Notes: a model not told the origin generated them from the sequence alone. DNA of 64,000 bases from Neobacillus sp. PS3-12 (GCF_030915385.1 NZ_CP133268.1:1488001-1552000), one strand, 5' to 3'; positions 8,854-18,002 are shown, numbered from the stretch's first letter. Made by a program: numbers and translations.

Positions 8854-8892
8854 ATTGATGTAATTATGATACCATGTAAAAAAGAAAAAACT

Positions 8893-8910
8893 ATGTGAAA
8901 TATTGAACAA
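8893..8910. promoter_or_regulatory. Second, weaker Rex-like operator upstream of adhE
   Basis: ATGTGAAATATTGAACAA agrees with TTGTGAAATATTTCACAA at 15 of 18 positions. It lies 57 bp from the first Rex site, between that site and the cre, and would overlap the probable core promoter. Confidence 0.6.
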
Positions 8911-8931
8911 AGTTTGAACTTTTGGAAAAAT

Positions 8932-8946
8932 ATGTAAACGATTTCA
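8932..8946. promoter_or_regulatory. cre (CcpA) site upstream of adhE
   Basis: ATGTAAACGATTTCA fits every position of the cre consensus WTGNAANCGNWWNCA. It lies about 125 bp upstream of the adhE start, beyond both Rex-like sites. Confidence 0.75.
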
Positions 8947-8973
8947 TTTTCTTTGAAGAGTAATAGCAAAATG

Positions 8974-9005
8974 AAAGAGGCCGCCCCAAAGGACAGCCTC
9001 ATTTT
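8974..9005. terminator. Hairpin between the IDEAL-domain gene and adhE
   Basis: GAGGC-x-GTCC and GGGC-x-GCCTC pair across a TTTG loop, with an ATTTTT tail on the plus strand. It may be a back-up or bidirectional terminator. Confidence 0.5.
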
Positions 9006-9020
9006 TATGTTTATACTCAC

Positions 9021-9064
9021 AAAAATAAAAGGAGCCAATTGAATCAATTATGGCTTCCTTTTAT
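9021..9064 (-). terminator. Intrinsic terminator after the IDEAL-domain gene
   Basis: AAGGAaGCCA pairs with TGGCTcCTT, and the minus-strand transcript then reads into TTTTATTTTT. It lies immediately downstream of the IDEAL gene stop. Confidence 0.75.
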
Positions 9065-9090
9065 TAAGGAACACATATGCGAATAATTAT

Positions 9091-9285
9091 TTATGAAATT
9101 TCTTTAAGTTCAGCTGTTAATCTAAGGAAAACTTCCTTATTACGCTCTTTTAAAGAGCGGTCGATTTCCCTACGGATCTTGTCTTTACGAAAATTCATTA
9201 GAGCATTGTCTAATACCATTTCAGCAAATAATGAATCCATATTTTCATCCGATGGTTGTGGCAGATTTTTTAAATTCTTTTCCAT
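9091..9285 (-). CDS. IDEAL-domain small protein
   Basis: A 64-residue protein whose residues about 18-62 fit the IDEAL domain (PF08858): LFAEMVLDNALMNFRKDKIRR, then IDRSLKERNKEVFLRLTAEL. IDEAL domains occur in small Bacillus proteins and in the tails of regulators such as ComK-interacting and YpiB-type proteins, where they mediate protein contacts. The function here is unknown. The coding region is flanked by its own terminator and faces away from the permease gene, so it is monocistronic. Confidence 0.78.
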   Translation of the reverse strand: MEKNLKNLPQPSDENMDSLFAEMVLDNALMNFRKDKIRREIDRSLKERNKEVFLRLTAELKEIS

Positions 9286-9524
9286 TTGGAAATCAACTCC
9301 TTGAGCTTTTTTCTATTATACAAATAGTTTTCAGACAATTCAATAATTAAGTCTCAAAAATTATATTTTTATTTTAAGAATACTTTCAACCTTGACAACA
9401 TAGGAAAAGTGGGAGTGCCCGTTTAGTAAGATTATCAATTTATTCCTTCTCAAACATCCTAATCATTACATAATGAAATCCCTTATTTGGAACAATAATA
9501 AACGCCGTAGAGGAGGAATTATTA

Positions 9525-10918
9525 ATGGATCATGCAAGTCGTATAGCCGGGAGTTCAGGCCCGCAGAAAAGCTCAAAAACAGGATCCTTAAAATGGTGGC
9601 AATTATCATTAATTGGAGTAGGTTGTACCATTGGTACTGGATACTTCTTGGGGTCAAGTATTGGAATACTTGTGACAGGCCCTTCCATTGTCATTTCTTT
9701 TTTATTAGCCGCACTTGGTACATATATCGTCTTTAACGTACTGGCAAAAATGACCGCAGAAGATCCTCAAGACGGATCTTTTTGCTATTATGCGAACAAG
9801 GCATTTGGCCCTTGGGCCGGTTTTAGCTGTGGCTGGAATTACTGGTGCTCAAATATTTTAATCATGGGAAGCCAATTAACTGCGCTATCCATTCTTTCTA
9901 AGTTTTGGTTTCACCAAGTTCCACTTTGGATTTTTGCTGCAGGCTACGCGATCATTGCGATTATTGTTGTTCTATTCGGGACAAAAGGCTTTGACAAAGT
10001 TGAAAACATTCTGGCAGTCATTAAGACTGCTGCTATTGTTATGTTCATTATTCTTGCTTTTGCCGCCCTCTTTGGCTGGATTGGCAGTGGCTCAAGGCAT
10101 TTTGATTTACCTGGTTCAATGGAGCAAATTTTCCCCGAAGGTTATATTGGTTTTTGGTCATCCCTTATCTATGCTTTTTACGCTTATGGCGGGATTGAAG
10201 TAATTGGCCTCATGGCCATACGACTTAAAAAGAAAGAAGATGCCCCTAAAGCAGGAAAAATTATGTTATTATTACTTACCATTATTTACGTTCTATCCCT
10301 TGGGATGGCAGTGACGATGGAACATTTTAATTCTTTTAATGAAAAAGAGAGTCCTTTTGTTAAAGCCATGGACGACTACCATCTTTCCTTTTTTCCACAT
10401 GTCTTTAATGGTGCGATCATCATTGCAGGCTTTTCAACCATGACTGCTTCTTTATTTGGTGTGACAACTCTCTTGGTAACCTTGGCAGAGGATGGCGATG
10501 CCCCTTCATTTTTTGCAAAAAAACTAAACAAATTTAAAAGACTTCCCCTAGCCTCATTAGGGCTTGGAGCTGCTGGTCTTTTGGCATCTGTCATTACGGC
10601 ACTGCTTGTCCCGGAAAAATTTATGAATATATCACTACTGCTGCTGGAATTTTACTATTGTATAATTGGTCATTTATCATTATTTCCTCCTTGAAAATTT
10701 TAGAAAATAAAACATGGGGGAAATTGTTATCCTATTTTGGATTGTTTCTTATTTTGGCCGCCATCAGTGGAACAATTCTTGAAAAAAATATTCGGTTTGG
10801 ATTTTTTGTAAGCTTAATATTTGTAGCGATTATCGCCGTTGTGGCTTTTATTACAAAAAGAAAGCCACAAAAAGAAAAGAAGACACTAAAAAGGCTGACG
10901 CCTCGAGGGTCAGAGTAA
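9525..10918 (+). CDS. APC-family amino acid permease, frameshifted as given
   Basis: An amino acid-polyamine-organocation transporter. The N-terminal motif SLIGVGCTIGTGYFLGSS is the substrate-binding GxGxGxG region of helix 1; AFYAYGGIEVIGLMA is the helix 6 region, and about ten further membrane helices follow. The main frame runs to 10694 but ends in an unrelated tail after PEKF. Adding one A to the AAAAA run at 10616-10620 lets it continue as IYEYITTAAGILLLYNWSFIIISS and on to 10918, giving 464 residues, the normal length. Start is supported by AGAGGAGG 8 nt upstream. The substrate is unknown; it is probably an amino acid. A terminator follows at 10927. Confidence 0.8.
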
Positions 10919-10926
10919 TAAGATTA

Positions 10927-10951
10927 AGGCCAAAATATTTTGGTCTTTTTT
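10927..10951 (+). terminator. Intrinsic terminator after the permease
   Basis: GGCCAAAA-TA-TTTTGGTC followed by six T residues, directly downstream of the restored permease stop. Confidence 0.8.
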
Positions 10952-11025
10952 CATTTGTGATTACAATGAGTGTAAAGGAATTTTTAGGAGATATTAAACA
11001 CATCTATATTAGGAGGAAATTGCAT

Positions 11026-11868
11026 ATGAAACAAGCAACAAAAGGGTATCAAGCGATTAATAATATTCAAGTTTATTATGAATTTTACCCCAAGCAATCC
11101 GCGCCAACCATTGTTTTATTGCATGGCTTCCTTTCCTCTACTTTTACTTTTCGTCATTTAATTCCGTTATTGTCTCAAGATTATCAAGTACTATCTGTCG
11201 ATATCCCACCCTTTGGTAAAAGTGGAAAATCAACGCGTTTTATTTACTCCTATCAAAATATCGCAAACACAATTATCCAACTAATTGAGCATCTTGAGTT
11301 AAAAGATCTTATTTTCATTGGGCATTCAATGGGAGGACAAATAGTTCTTAATATTCTTCACTATATGCCAAAAATCGCTGAAAAAGCCATTCTCATTAGC
11401 AGTTCCTCCTATTTGAAACGGTCACCTAAGCATCTTATTTTTTTTAGCTATATCCCGTTTTTTTATTTATTTGTTAAATATTGGTTAGCACGGACAGGTG
11501 TGAAAAAGAACCTCGAGATTACCCTTCATAATCATGATTTAATCAATGATGAAATGATAAACGGTTATGAAGAACCATTTTTAAAAAATGACATTTTTGC
11601 CGCCCTTTGCAGAATGATCCGTCATCGTGAAGGTGATCTTCCTGCCGAATCCCTAAATGGCATTCAAACGCCATGTCTTCTGATATGGGGAGAGCAAGAC
11701 AAAGCTGTTCCACTTCATATTGGAGAACGGCTGAATAATGACCTTGTAAATTCTCAATTAGTCATCTTAACTGAAACAGGCCATGCAATCCCGGATGAGC
11801 GACCTCGGGAACTTTATCAACATATCAAGAATTTTTTAACAGGTGGTATGGCTTTAGAAAACTTGTAA
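11026..11868 (+). CDS. Alpha/beta-fold hydrolase
   Basis: A 280-residue alpha/beta hydrolase. Visible elements are LLHGFLSSTFTFRHLIPLL (oxyanion HG motif), GHSMGGQIV with the nucleophilic Ser in the elbow (near residue 98), LLIWGEQDKAVPLHI with the acid residue, and ETGHAIPDERP with the catalytic His. The substrate is unknown; the fold covers esterases, lipases, haloperoxidases and C-C hydrolases. The ATG at 11026 is preceded by AGGAGG at a good distance; an upstream in-frame ATG at 10957 has no such site. It stands alone between two terminators. Confidence 0.82.
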   Translation: MKQATKGYQAINNIQVYYEFYPKQSAPTIVLLHGFLSSTFTFRHLIPLLSQDYQVLSVDIPPFGKSGKSTRFIYSYQNIANTIIQLIEHLELKDLIFIGHSMGGQIVLNILHYMPKIAEKAILISSSSYLKRSPKHLIFFSYIPFFYLFVKYWLARTGVKKNLEITLHNHDLINDEMINGYEEPFLKNDIFAALCRMIRHREGDLPAESLNGIQTPCLLIWGEQDKAVPLHIGERLNNDLVNSQLVILTETGHAIPDERPRELYQHIKNFLTGGMALENL

Positions 11869-11875
11869 TACACGC

Positions 11876-11929
11876 AAAAAGACAGCCCTCCAACAGTTTA
11901 CTGTTCCGTGGAAGGCTGTCCTTTTTTTA
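11876..11929. terminator. Bidirectional intrinsic terminator
   Basis: GACAGCC...GGCTGTC with an A run on the left and seven T residues on the right. It serves the convergent hydrolase and thiY genes. Confidence 0.85.
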
Positions 11930-12946
11930 TTTCAAATTTTCAAAAGCATCTGCAGCTTTTACATTTGTTTTAATGACTTTACTATCAAATAACCATTTTG
12001 AAATGTTTTGCCATGTTGTTGGATCCTGATAACCGAATGGTTTATCCTTTGCATCCATCATTGGAAGCAGGATTTGTAAACTTTTTGTTTCTACTTGTTT
12101 ATCTAATGGAGATGATTTGTCTTCATGCTTAAGCAAAATATCCAAGCCTTCTTCTGGATGGGTTTGAACATATTGCTGTCCTTTGGAAGCCGCAGTCATA
12201 AACTTTTTAAATACATCTGGATTTTGTTTTAATGCTTTCTCGCCTGCTACCGCTACTAGCTCATAATAATCAGGAACACCATATTTTTCCGGACTGAACG
12301 CCGTCATTGGGTGGCCCTCTTTATCAAGTAATAATTCTTCATGGTTTAGGTATCCGCCGATTAGTCCATCGGTTTTCTTCGTAGCCATCGCAGGAATTAG
12401 GTCCCAGCCTACGTCTACCATTTTTACTTTTGAGGGATCCCCGCCATCAGTCTTCACCATTGTTTGAACAATCGCCTCATCCAAAGGAACGGATGGATAG
12501 CCAACGGTTTTTCCAGATGCTAAATCCTTCGGTGATTTTAATGGACCATCCTGAGACACCATTAAGACATTTAAAGGGTGACGAACAATAGCTGCAAATG
12601 ACTTTACAGGAATATTTTCATCACGGGCAATCACAATTTCCGGCTCATAACTAAGAGCAATATCAATTTTATTTGCTGCCACTAGCTTTAATGGATCATT
12701 TGTATCCGCCGGCATTTCAATATTTACATCCAAACCTTGCTCTTTAAAATAGCCTTTTTCTTGGGCAACATATAAGAAGGAATGGACAGCATTTGGATAC
12801 CAATCCAACATTAATGTTACCTTTTGCAACCCTTTATTTTTCCCATCATTTTTATTTGTCGCAGTTTGGTTGCTTTGGTTACCATTGCTGCAAGCACTTA
12901 ATAACACTAACAATAACCCTATCATAAGAATAAATGTCTTTTTCAT
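11927..12946 (-). CDS. thiY: ThiY: formylaminopyrimidine-binding lipoprotein of the thiamine-precursor ABC importer
   Basis: A 339-residue solute-binding lipoprotein. A signal peptide with lipobox LLSAC (Cys near 19) precedes a Ser/Asn-rich linker and an NMT1/THI5-like domain (LMLDWYPNAVHSFLYVAQEKGYFKEQGLDV, a signature of pyrimidine-precursor binders). It should capture N-formyl-4-amino-5-aminomethyl-2-methylpyrimidine outside the cell and pass it to ThiX/ThiZ. It is the last gene of the ylmB-tenA-thiZ-thiX-thiY operon, which sits behind a TPP riboswitch. The role is taken from the characterised Bacillus ThiXYZ-TenA-YlmB salvage pathway; the gene order supports it. Confidence 0.9.
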   Translation of the reverse strand: MKKTFILMIGLLLVLLSACSNGNQSNQTATNKNDGKNKGLQKVTLMLDWYPNAVHSFLYVAQEKGYFKEQGLDVNIEMPADTNDPLKLVAANKIDIALSYEPEIVIARDENIPVKSFAAIVRHPLNVLMVSQDGPLKSPKDLASGKTVGYPSVPLDEAIVQTMVKTDGGDPSKVKMVDVGWDLIPAMATKKTDGLIGGYLNHEELLLDKEGHPMTAFSPEKYGVPDYYELVAVAGEKALKQNPDVFKKFMTAASKGQQYVQTHPEEGLDILLKHEDKSSPLDKQVETKSLQILLPMMDAKDKPFGYQDPTTWQNISKWLFDSKVIKTNVKAADAFENLK

Positions 12947-12968
12947 TAAAAATACTTCCTTTCAGACT

Positions 12969-13735
12969 TTATCTAACCCTATTTTTTAATAATTGCTTCT
13001 CTAATAAACTAATCAATAAAAATAAAACGATTCCCATTAAAGACAAGAGGAATACAGCTGCAAATACGGCATCAGCCTGCAAATTACCTGACATTCTCCT
13101 GCTAAAAAAGCCAAGTCCCTCACTTGCACCAAGCCATTCGCCAACAGTGGCACCCACAACACAATAAACAACGGACATTTTCAATCCTGATAAAAAAATC
13201 GGCAAGGCCAGCGGTACTTGAATTTTCTTAAATAACTCCCAGCGGTTTGCCCCCATGGTCAAGAGCAGTTCGCGGTATTCATCCCCCCTGACTTCAGTCC
13301 ATCATATGTACTTACAACTATTGGAAAGAATGCCGTTAAAATTGTAACAGCAATTTTGCTCCAAATTGAATAGCCAAACCACATAATAAAGATGGGCGAT
13401 ATTGCGATTAGTGGTATCGTTTGTGAAATGACCAAAAATGGATAAAGTATTTTTTCAAGCGGGCGGGAGAAATGCATTCCAACACCAAGGATCACTCCGC
13501 CGATAACAGAAAGAGCAAATCCAACTATTACCTCCTCAAGGGTAATTGGCAGGTGGACACCAAACAAAAGCTGACTATTATTTAATAATGATTCCCAGAT
13601 GGCCGATGGAGATGGCAAAATAAATGAGGGAATCCACCCTTCACGAACTACCCATTCCCAAATACTTAACAGGAGGACAACAACCAAAATAAACAAGCCA
13701 TAATCTTCAGTCCATTTTTTCCAGTTAGTTTTCAT
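12969..13735 (-). CDS. thiX: ThiX: ABC importer permease, frameshifted as given
   Basis: A SsuC/TauC-type inner-membrane permease. The first part (ending near SGG) and the second part (starting MGANRWELFKKIQVPLALP, the EAA coupling helix) are in different frames. Adding one G to the run of six at 13283-13288 joins them through YDGLKSGGDEYRELLLTMGANRW and restores a 255-residue protein with about six membrane helices. It would form the channel of the ThiXYZ importer. It overlaps the end of thiZ by 11 bp. The break is most simply a homopolymer error. Confidence 0.85.
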
Positions 13736-14477
13736 AACGGATCAGCCTTTCCAGTTCTTTTCTCATCTCAATAAATTCTGATTGGTAGATGAGTTCTGGT
13801 TTTCTTGGCCGTGGTAAGTTTACTTTTACTTCTTGAACCTTTTGGCCGCTTACACCTGGCAGCAGATAAATTCTGTCACTTAACAAAATGGCTTCCTCTA
13901 AATCATGGGTAATGAATAAAACCGTCTTTTGCAGCTCTCCCCATAAACCCAATAACCAGCTGTGCATATTTCTTTTTGTCAACGCATCAAGAGCACCGAA
14001 GGGCTCATCTAAAAGTAAGAGATACTTGCCAGTCATGATTGTGCGTAAAAATGCAACCCTCTGCTTCATTCCACCTGAAAGTTCATGTGGAAATGCTTTT
14101 TCAAAACCAGCTAAACCAAACCGGGATAACCATTCTGTAACTTCTGCCATCTTTGCTGATTTATTTTCCTTAGCAAGCTCGAGTGGGAGTAGGACATTAT
14201 CGGTCACTGTTCTCCATGGCAAGAGCAAATCTTTTTGCGGCATATAGCCCACTTTCCCCAGTCGATTAGGGGCAAGGTTCCCTCCAATCCTTATTTCCCC
14301 TTGATCTGGTTCAAGTAATCCGGTTATGAGCCTAAACAGTGTGCTTTTTCCAGAACCGCTTGCACCTATAAGAGAAACAAACTCTCCCTTTTGTACTTGT
14401 AACGATAAATGTTCAAAAATAGGATTGCTGCCTTCCGCAACGGAAAAACGATACGATAGGTCTTTTACGGATAACAT
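13725..14477 (-). CDS. thiZ: ThiZ: ABC importer ATPase
   Basis: A 250-residue ABC ATPase that drives uptake by ThiX/ThiY. It shows Walker A (GASGSGKST), Q-loop (GYMPQKDLLLPW), signature LSGGMKQR, Walker B (LLLLDEPFGALD) and the switch His (ITHDLEEA). I start at the ATG at 14475-14477 (MLSVKDLSYRF), just after the tenA stop, with a weak GAG-type site. The longer frame would begin inside tenA. The SsuB/TauB-type sequence fits a nitrate/sulfonate/pyrimidine importer; context assigns thiamine precursors. Confidence 0.9.
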   Translation of the reverse strand: MLSVKDLSYRFSVAEGSNPIFEHLSLQVQKGEFVSLIGASGSGKSTLFRLITGLLEPDQGEIRIGGNLAPNRLGKVGYMPQKDLLLPWRTVTDNVLLPLELAKENKSAKMAEVTEWLSRFGLAGFEKAFPHELSGGMKQRVAFLRTIMTGKYLLLLDEPFGALDALTKRNMHSWLLGLWGELQKTVLFITHDLEEAILLSDRIYLLPGVSGQKVQEVKVNLPRPRKPELIYQSEFIEMRKELERLIRYEN

Positions 14478-14484
14478 TGCTTGC

Positions 14485-15156
14485 TCAGACAGGCCAATCG
14501 CCCCCCTGAAAAACCATATCCCAAAACATATATTCATATCGGGATGTTGTAAGGAAGTGCTCTTCTATCATGTCCAACTCACGCTTAGGCTTGCCTTCGA
14601 CAAGTTGATTCAACTTGTCAATTAACCAAGTAGCCAACTCTCCAAACTCATTTGAGGAATACATTTTAACCCATTCACCATATAATGGATGCTCTATCGA
14701 TCCAGGGTAATTTTCTGCTACCATTTTTCCAATTTCCCAGTAACTCCACATACATGGCAGCAAAGTAGAAATGAGCTCTTCTAATGAACCATTTTGGGCG
14801 ACATTTAACATATATCGGGTATAAGCCAGATTGATTGGCGTTGGTCTTGTTTCTTCAAGCTGCTGATTGGTAATCCCAAATCTTTTAGCATATTGGCGAT
14901 GTAAATCCATTTCTCCATGTAATGTTTCATCAAGAAGCTTAGCAAAGTAACCCATTGTTTCAATATCCCTTGCCTTTACCGAGCCAAAAGCAAATAGCTT
15001 TGCAAAATCAATTAGAAATACATAATCCTGCTTCATATAGCGGATAAATGCTTCAGGAGGTAACTCACCTGTGCCTAATCCAACGACAAAAGGATGCTGG
15101 TGGGTTTTCTCCCAAATCCCACTCACCTTCTCAAAAAGTATTTCCGAGAATTTCAT
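14485..15156 (-). CDS. tenA: TenA: aminopyrimidine aminohydrolase (thiaminase II)
   Basis: A 223-residue TenA/THI-4 family protein. TenA hydrolyses 4-amino-5-aminomethyl-2-methylpyrimidine to the hydroxymethyl form (HMP) for thiamine synthesis. The catalytic Cys is in LLPCMWSYWEIG (near residue 136); other family signatures are MKQDYVFLIDFAKLFA near residue 40-55 and SSNEFGELATWL. Its start codon overlaps the ylmB stop (ATGA), with GGAGGAAGG upstream, so the two are translationally coupled. YlmB's product is the direct substrate of TenA, which makes the order functionally sensible. Confidence 0.95.
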   Translation of the reverse strand: MKFSEILFEKVSGIWEKTHQHPFVVGLGTGELPPEAFIRYMKQDYVFLIDFAKLFAFGSVKARDIETMGYFAKLLDETLHGEMDLHRQYAKRFGITNQQLEETRPTPINLAYTRYMLNVAQNGSLEELISTLLPCMWSYWEIGKMVAENYPGSIEHPLYGEWVKMYSSNEFGELATWLIDKLNQLVEGKPKRELDMIEEHFLTTSRYEYMFWDMVFQGGDWPV

Positions 15157-16450
15157 CCTTCCTCCCCCTTCCTGGTATTACACCACTGGGCAATAAAGAG
15201 GGCCATCACTTTTGTGAAGTCCAACAATTGTTGTATTTCAACCTTTTCATTTACGGCATGGGCATCTTCTAATTTTCCTGGTCCAAAAATGACGGTTGGT
15301 ATATCGGCACGTCCCAGCCAGCCTGCGTCCGTTACAGTTGATGACATTCCGATATTAGGTTTTTCAGCTAATGTGTTTTCAAAGGTTTTGGCCAGAAAGC
15401 TTGTACCAGGATGATTCGGATCAATCTCTAAAGAAGGAAAAATTTCACCGCGGTCCTCAATCATTGACTTTCCCCCCCAAACAAATTCGGCGGGTTTTCA
15501 CGCAGCCAAGGATCAGCACTGGCGACTGCCTGGATATGTGCTTCGATTTCTTTCGTAACCTCTTCGTAGTCTTCGTTCGGATAAAAATGAACAGTAACCC
15601 ACAATGCACAGCGATCAGCGATAAAAGCAGCATGTCTGCCTCCCTCAATTACGGCAGGATTGATCGTGTTTACCCCTGGTGCAAATCCTTCATAGCTTTT
15701 CGTCACAGCCCAATGCCGTTCGAGCTCCTGAAGACCGGCGATAACCTTCATCATTTTTTCAATCGCACTAGCTCCCTTAACACCGCCACCAGCGTGAATC
15801 ATTTTGGAACGTATCCCATCGTGAAAGGTTTCCTTGCTTTGAATAATAATCCAGCCGGTTATTACACCGCCTTGACCTTGAATATGTAAATTACTTGTAT
15901 CGACAACAACAGCATAATCTGCAGTGTAGCCTTTTTCCGTGCAATCCAATGTCCCAGCCTCACCAACTTCTTCGCCGATCACCGACTGAAATTGCAGGTC
16001 CCCATTTAATTCAATTCCAAGTTCTTTTAGAATTTTGATTGCTATTAATGATGCCGCAATCCCACCTTTCATGTCGGCAACACCACGCCCATACACATTT
16101 GCGTCTTTGATCCATGTCTTAAATGGAGAGGAACCCCATTCTTTATCATCCCCAACTTCTGCCACATCAACATGTCCATTTACAATTAGACTGTTGTAAA
16201 GTTCTGAAGATTTTCCAGGTAATATGCCAACAACATTTGAATCACCAGGGTAAACCTCCCACATATCCGTGTTAAAGCCAAGTTGGGTTAAATAGCTGCT
16301 AATATAATCCTGAACATGATTGGTATTACGTGCAGGGGGACTAACCGTTGGAAATGCGACAAGATCTGCTAATAATTCTAACAGTTCATTTTTCCTCACT
16401 TCCACTTCATGCGAGATTTCTTTGATTAAGTCATCAGATGCTGGTAACAT
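15153..16450 (-). CDS. ylmB: YlmB: formylaminopyrimidine deformylase, frameshifted as given
   Basis: An ArgE/DapE/ACY1-family (M20) metallohydrolase. It should deformylate N-formyl-4-amino-5-aminomethyl-2-methylpyrimidine after import. Visible motifs are VNGHVDVAEVGD (metal-binding HxD), GRGVADMKGG, and SVIGEEVGEAG with the catalytic Glu pair. The frame breaks between WLRENPPN and KSMIEDRGEIFP. Adding one A in the short A run at 15485-15486, or one G in the G run at 15472-15478, rejoins it; the former gives PPKFVWGGKSMIEDRG, which best resembles known YlmB. The restored length is 432. The ATG at 16448-16450 follows AGGGGTGAG. It is the first gene after the TPP riboswitch. Confidence 0.85.
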
Positions 16451-16496
16451 TTGCTCACCCCTAAAGAAGTTATGATTTTTCAATTAGGATACTCTA

Positions 16497-16672
16497 AAAA
16501 CGAAAAAACCCGCTTCATTTCCGAAAAAATGAGCGGGTTAAAAGTAATGTTATATAAACATTTAAAAGACAAAAATATTATTTTTTCATCTTCCCTCCGC
16601 TGGCACCATCCAGATCAGGTTCAAAGGGTTTAGAACAAAGTTCCATCTCAGCCTATGGCTCCCCTAGTGAAA
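16497..16672 (-). promoter_or_regulatory. TPP riboswitch (THI box) with terminator
   Basis: On the minus strand the aptamer (16672 to about 16589) contains GGGGAGCC, GGCTGAGATG, and the conserved CCTTTGAACCTGATCT followed by GGATGGTGCCAGCGGAGGG. Downstream at 16545-16500, AACCCGCT...AGCGGGTT is followed by TTTTTT, a transcription terminator. Bound TPP should favour termination and shut off the ylmB-tenA-thiZXY operon. Confidence 0.95.
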
Positions 16673-16699
16673 AGAGTATTCAATTCAATTACCTTCTAA

Positions 16700-16727
16700 A
16701 GTTTAGCATATCTAGTAAATATGTAAA
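16700..16727 (-). promoter_or_regulatory. Probable SigA promoter of the thiamine-salvage operon
   Basis: On the minus strand TTTACA and TAAACT are 16 bp apart, about 30 bp upstream of the first riboswitch nucleotides. Confidence 0.5.
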
Positions 16728-16786
16728 GCAATATATTTTATCGGAAAAATTTCATATTAACCCTATTCACAGTCTAACCAGCATTC

Positions 16787-17335
16787 CTAATCATATAGTT
16801 CCCATGCTAGTTTTAAGGAATCGACAATATAGTCAGCAATTTCTTCAATGTCATGGTTATCCGTAAGGACTTTAGAATGATGTGTTTCATATATCCCTTG
16901 TCTGCTTTTAAAAAGTTCCTCAATCTCTTCGAGCGTTTTCCCTTGGAGTACTGGACGGCTATCAATAATTAAGCTAATCCGATCCTTCCATGAATCCCAG
17001 GATAGGTCTAAGAAAAACACAATACAAGAATTTAAGCATTCTTTTTTAATTTCTTCCTGTAAAAATGCTCCGCCGCCAACGGAAACAACGTGAAGCCGCT
17101 GCTTGGCAAACTTAATCGTCAGGTCCTTTTCCTTTTCTCTAAAGGTTTTTTCACCATATTCCTTAAAAACCTGTGGTATTGGCATATTAAACTCTTTTTC
17201 AAGTTCAACATCGATATCAATAAAGTCACGATATAATTTTTTTGCTACACTCCTGCCAATTGTTGTTTTTCCTACGCCCATGAACCCAATAAAAACAATA
17301 CTTCTCTCCTTTAAAGGAAGTTCACCATTTCGCAA
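16787..17335 (-). CDS. aroK: Shikimate kinase
   Basis: A 182-residue P-loop kinase that phosphorylates shikimate in aromatic amino-acid biosynthesis. It has Walker A GFMGVGKTTIGR, the shikimate-binding DIDVELEKEF (DxD), FREKE with the conserved Arg, and SVGGGAFL. The lid segment SRPVLQ carries the conserved Arg-Pro. Start is a TTG at 17333-17335 with AGGGGG about 8 nt upstream. In B. subtilis the equivalent gene is aroI (aroK). It stands alone here, away from other shikimate genes. Confidence 0.9.
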   Translation of the reverse strand: MRNGELPLKERSIVFIGFMGVGKTTIGRSVAKKLYRDFIDIDVELEKEFNMPIPQVFKEYGEKTFREKEKDLTIKFAKQRLHVVSVGGGAFLQEEIKKECLNSCIVFFLDLSWDSWKDRISLIIDSRPVLQGKTLEEIEELFKSRQGIYETHHSKVLTDNHDIEEIADYIVDSLKLAWELYD

Positions 17336-17706
17336 CGTTATTCCCCCTCGACAAAAACAAACTAACGAAATTCATTTTCATCATATATGGTCGATTTTTG
17401 TCATGATAAGATAATCTAAATGTATCATACCATATGTATGAATCGTTATTAACAAATACAGTAAAAACACTTTTTGTAAAAAATAATATTTTCCATAAAC
17501 ACCTTATTCAACTTTTAAAATTTTGTAACTAAGCTTTCACATTTCTGCAACAGGTTACACATTCATCTAGCAAATTATTGAGTAAAATATAGATATAGAG
17601 AGAAAACGTTTTCTCGCTCCATCTGTTACAGGAATCTTTAACAAGATTTAGTTCATAGGAAAATCGTGCATGCTTCTAAATCTACAGCGAAAGGAATGTT
17701 ATCATT
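17336..17706. other. Intergenic region with a perfect 16-bp palindrome
   Basis: The region holds the upstream DNA of the shikimate kinase and of a small plus-strand gene. The only clear signal is GAGAAAACGTTTTCTC at 17600-17615, described separately. Confidence 0.5.
17600..17615. promoter_or_regulatory. cre-like LacI-family operator
   Basis: GAGAAAACGTTTTCTC is a perfect 16-bp palindrome centred on CG, the shape bound by LacI-family regulators. It resembles cre but lacks the TG/CA ends, so CcpA or another LacI-type regulator is possible. It lies about 90 bp upstream of the small gene at 17707. Confidence 0.45.
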
Positions 17707-17892
17707 ATGATGAAATATTTAGAGGTAAAAGAAAAGTTAGAGGCTTCCAAGCTTGAATTATTAAAAAAATTAAAGACTCCAAACCTTACAAAAGAAGAAT
17801 ATGAAACCATTAAAAAGTCGATTGATAATTACGATTATATTATTGAATTAACAGATATGAATCATTTTGAACGAGGAGCAATTGTTCATTAA
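17707..17892 (+). CDS. Small acidic/basic helical protein of unknown function
   Basis: A 61-residue protein, apparently almost all alpha-helical and rich in Lys and Glu (EVKEKLEASKLELLKKLKTP, then LTKEEYETIKKSIDNYDYIIEL). It resembles short conserved Bacillus proteins of unknown function (possibly DUF3896; I cannot confirm this). AAAGGAATG precedes the ATG. A clean terminator follows within a few bases, so it is a single-gene transcript. A palindromic operator-like site lies upstream. Confidence 0.6.
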   Translation: MMKYLEVKEKLEASKLELLKKLKTPNLTKEEYETIKKSIDNYDYIIELTDMNHFERGAIVH

Positions 17893-17918
17893 AAAGAGCG
17901 AATCCGCTCTTTTTTTTA
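17891..17918 (+). terminator. Intrinsic terminator after the small helical protein
   Basis: AAAGAGCG-AATC-CGCTCTTT followed by a T tract. Confidence 0.85.
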
Positions 17919-18002
17919 TTGTTATTTTTCTTTAAAGAAGGTATAATTCATTCAAATACCCATTTAACTTATCGGAATTGTTATATTTAAGAGGAGGCCC
18001 TT

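Noticed and set aside
8826..9047. Open frame across the adhE upstream region
   Set aside because: It lies over the Rex and cre sites and hairpin, and its sequence is low-complexity hydrophobic with no start signal.
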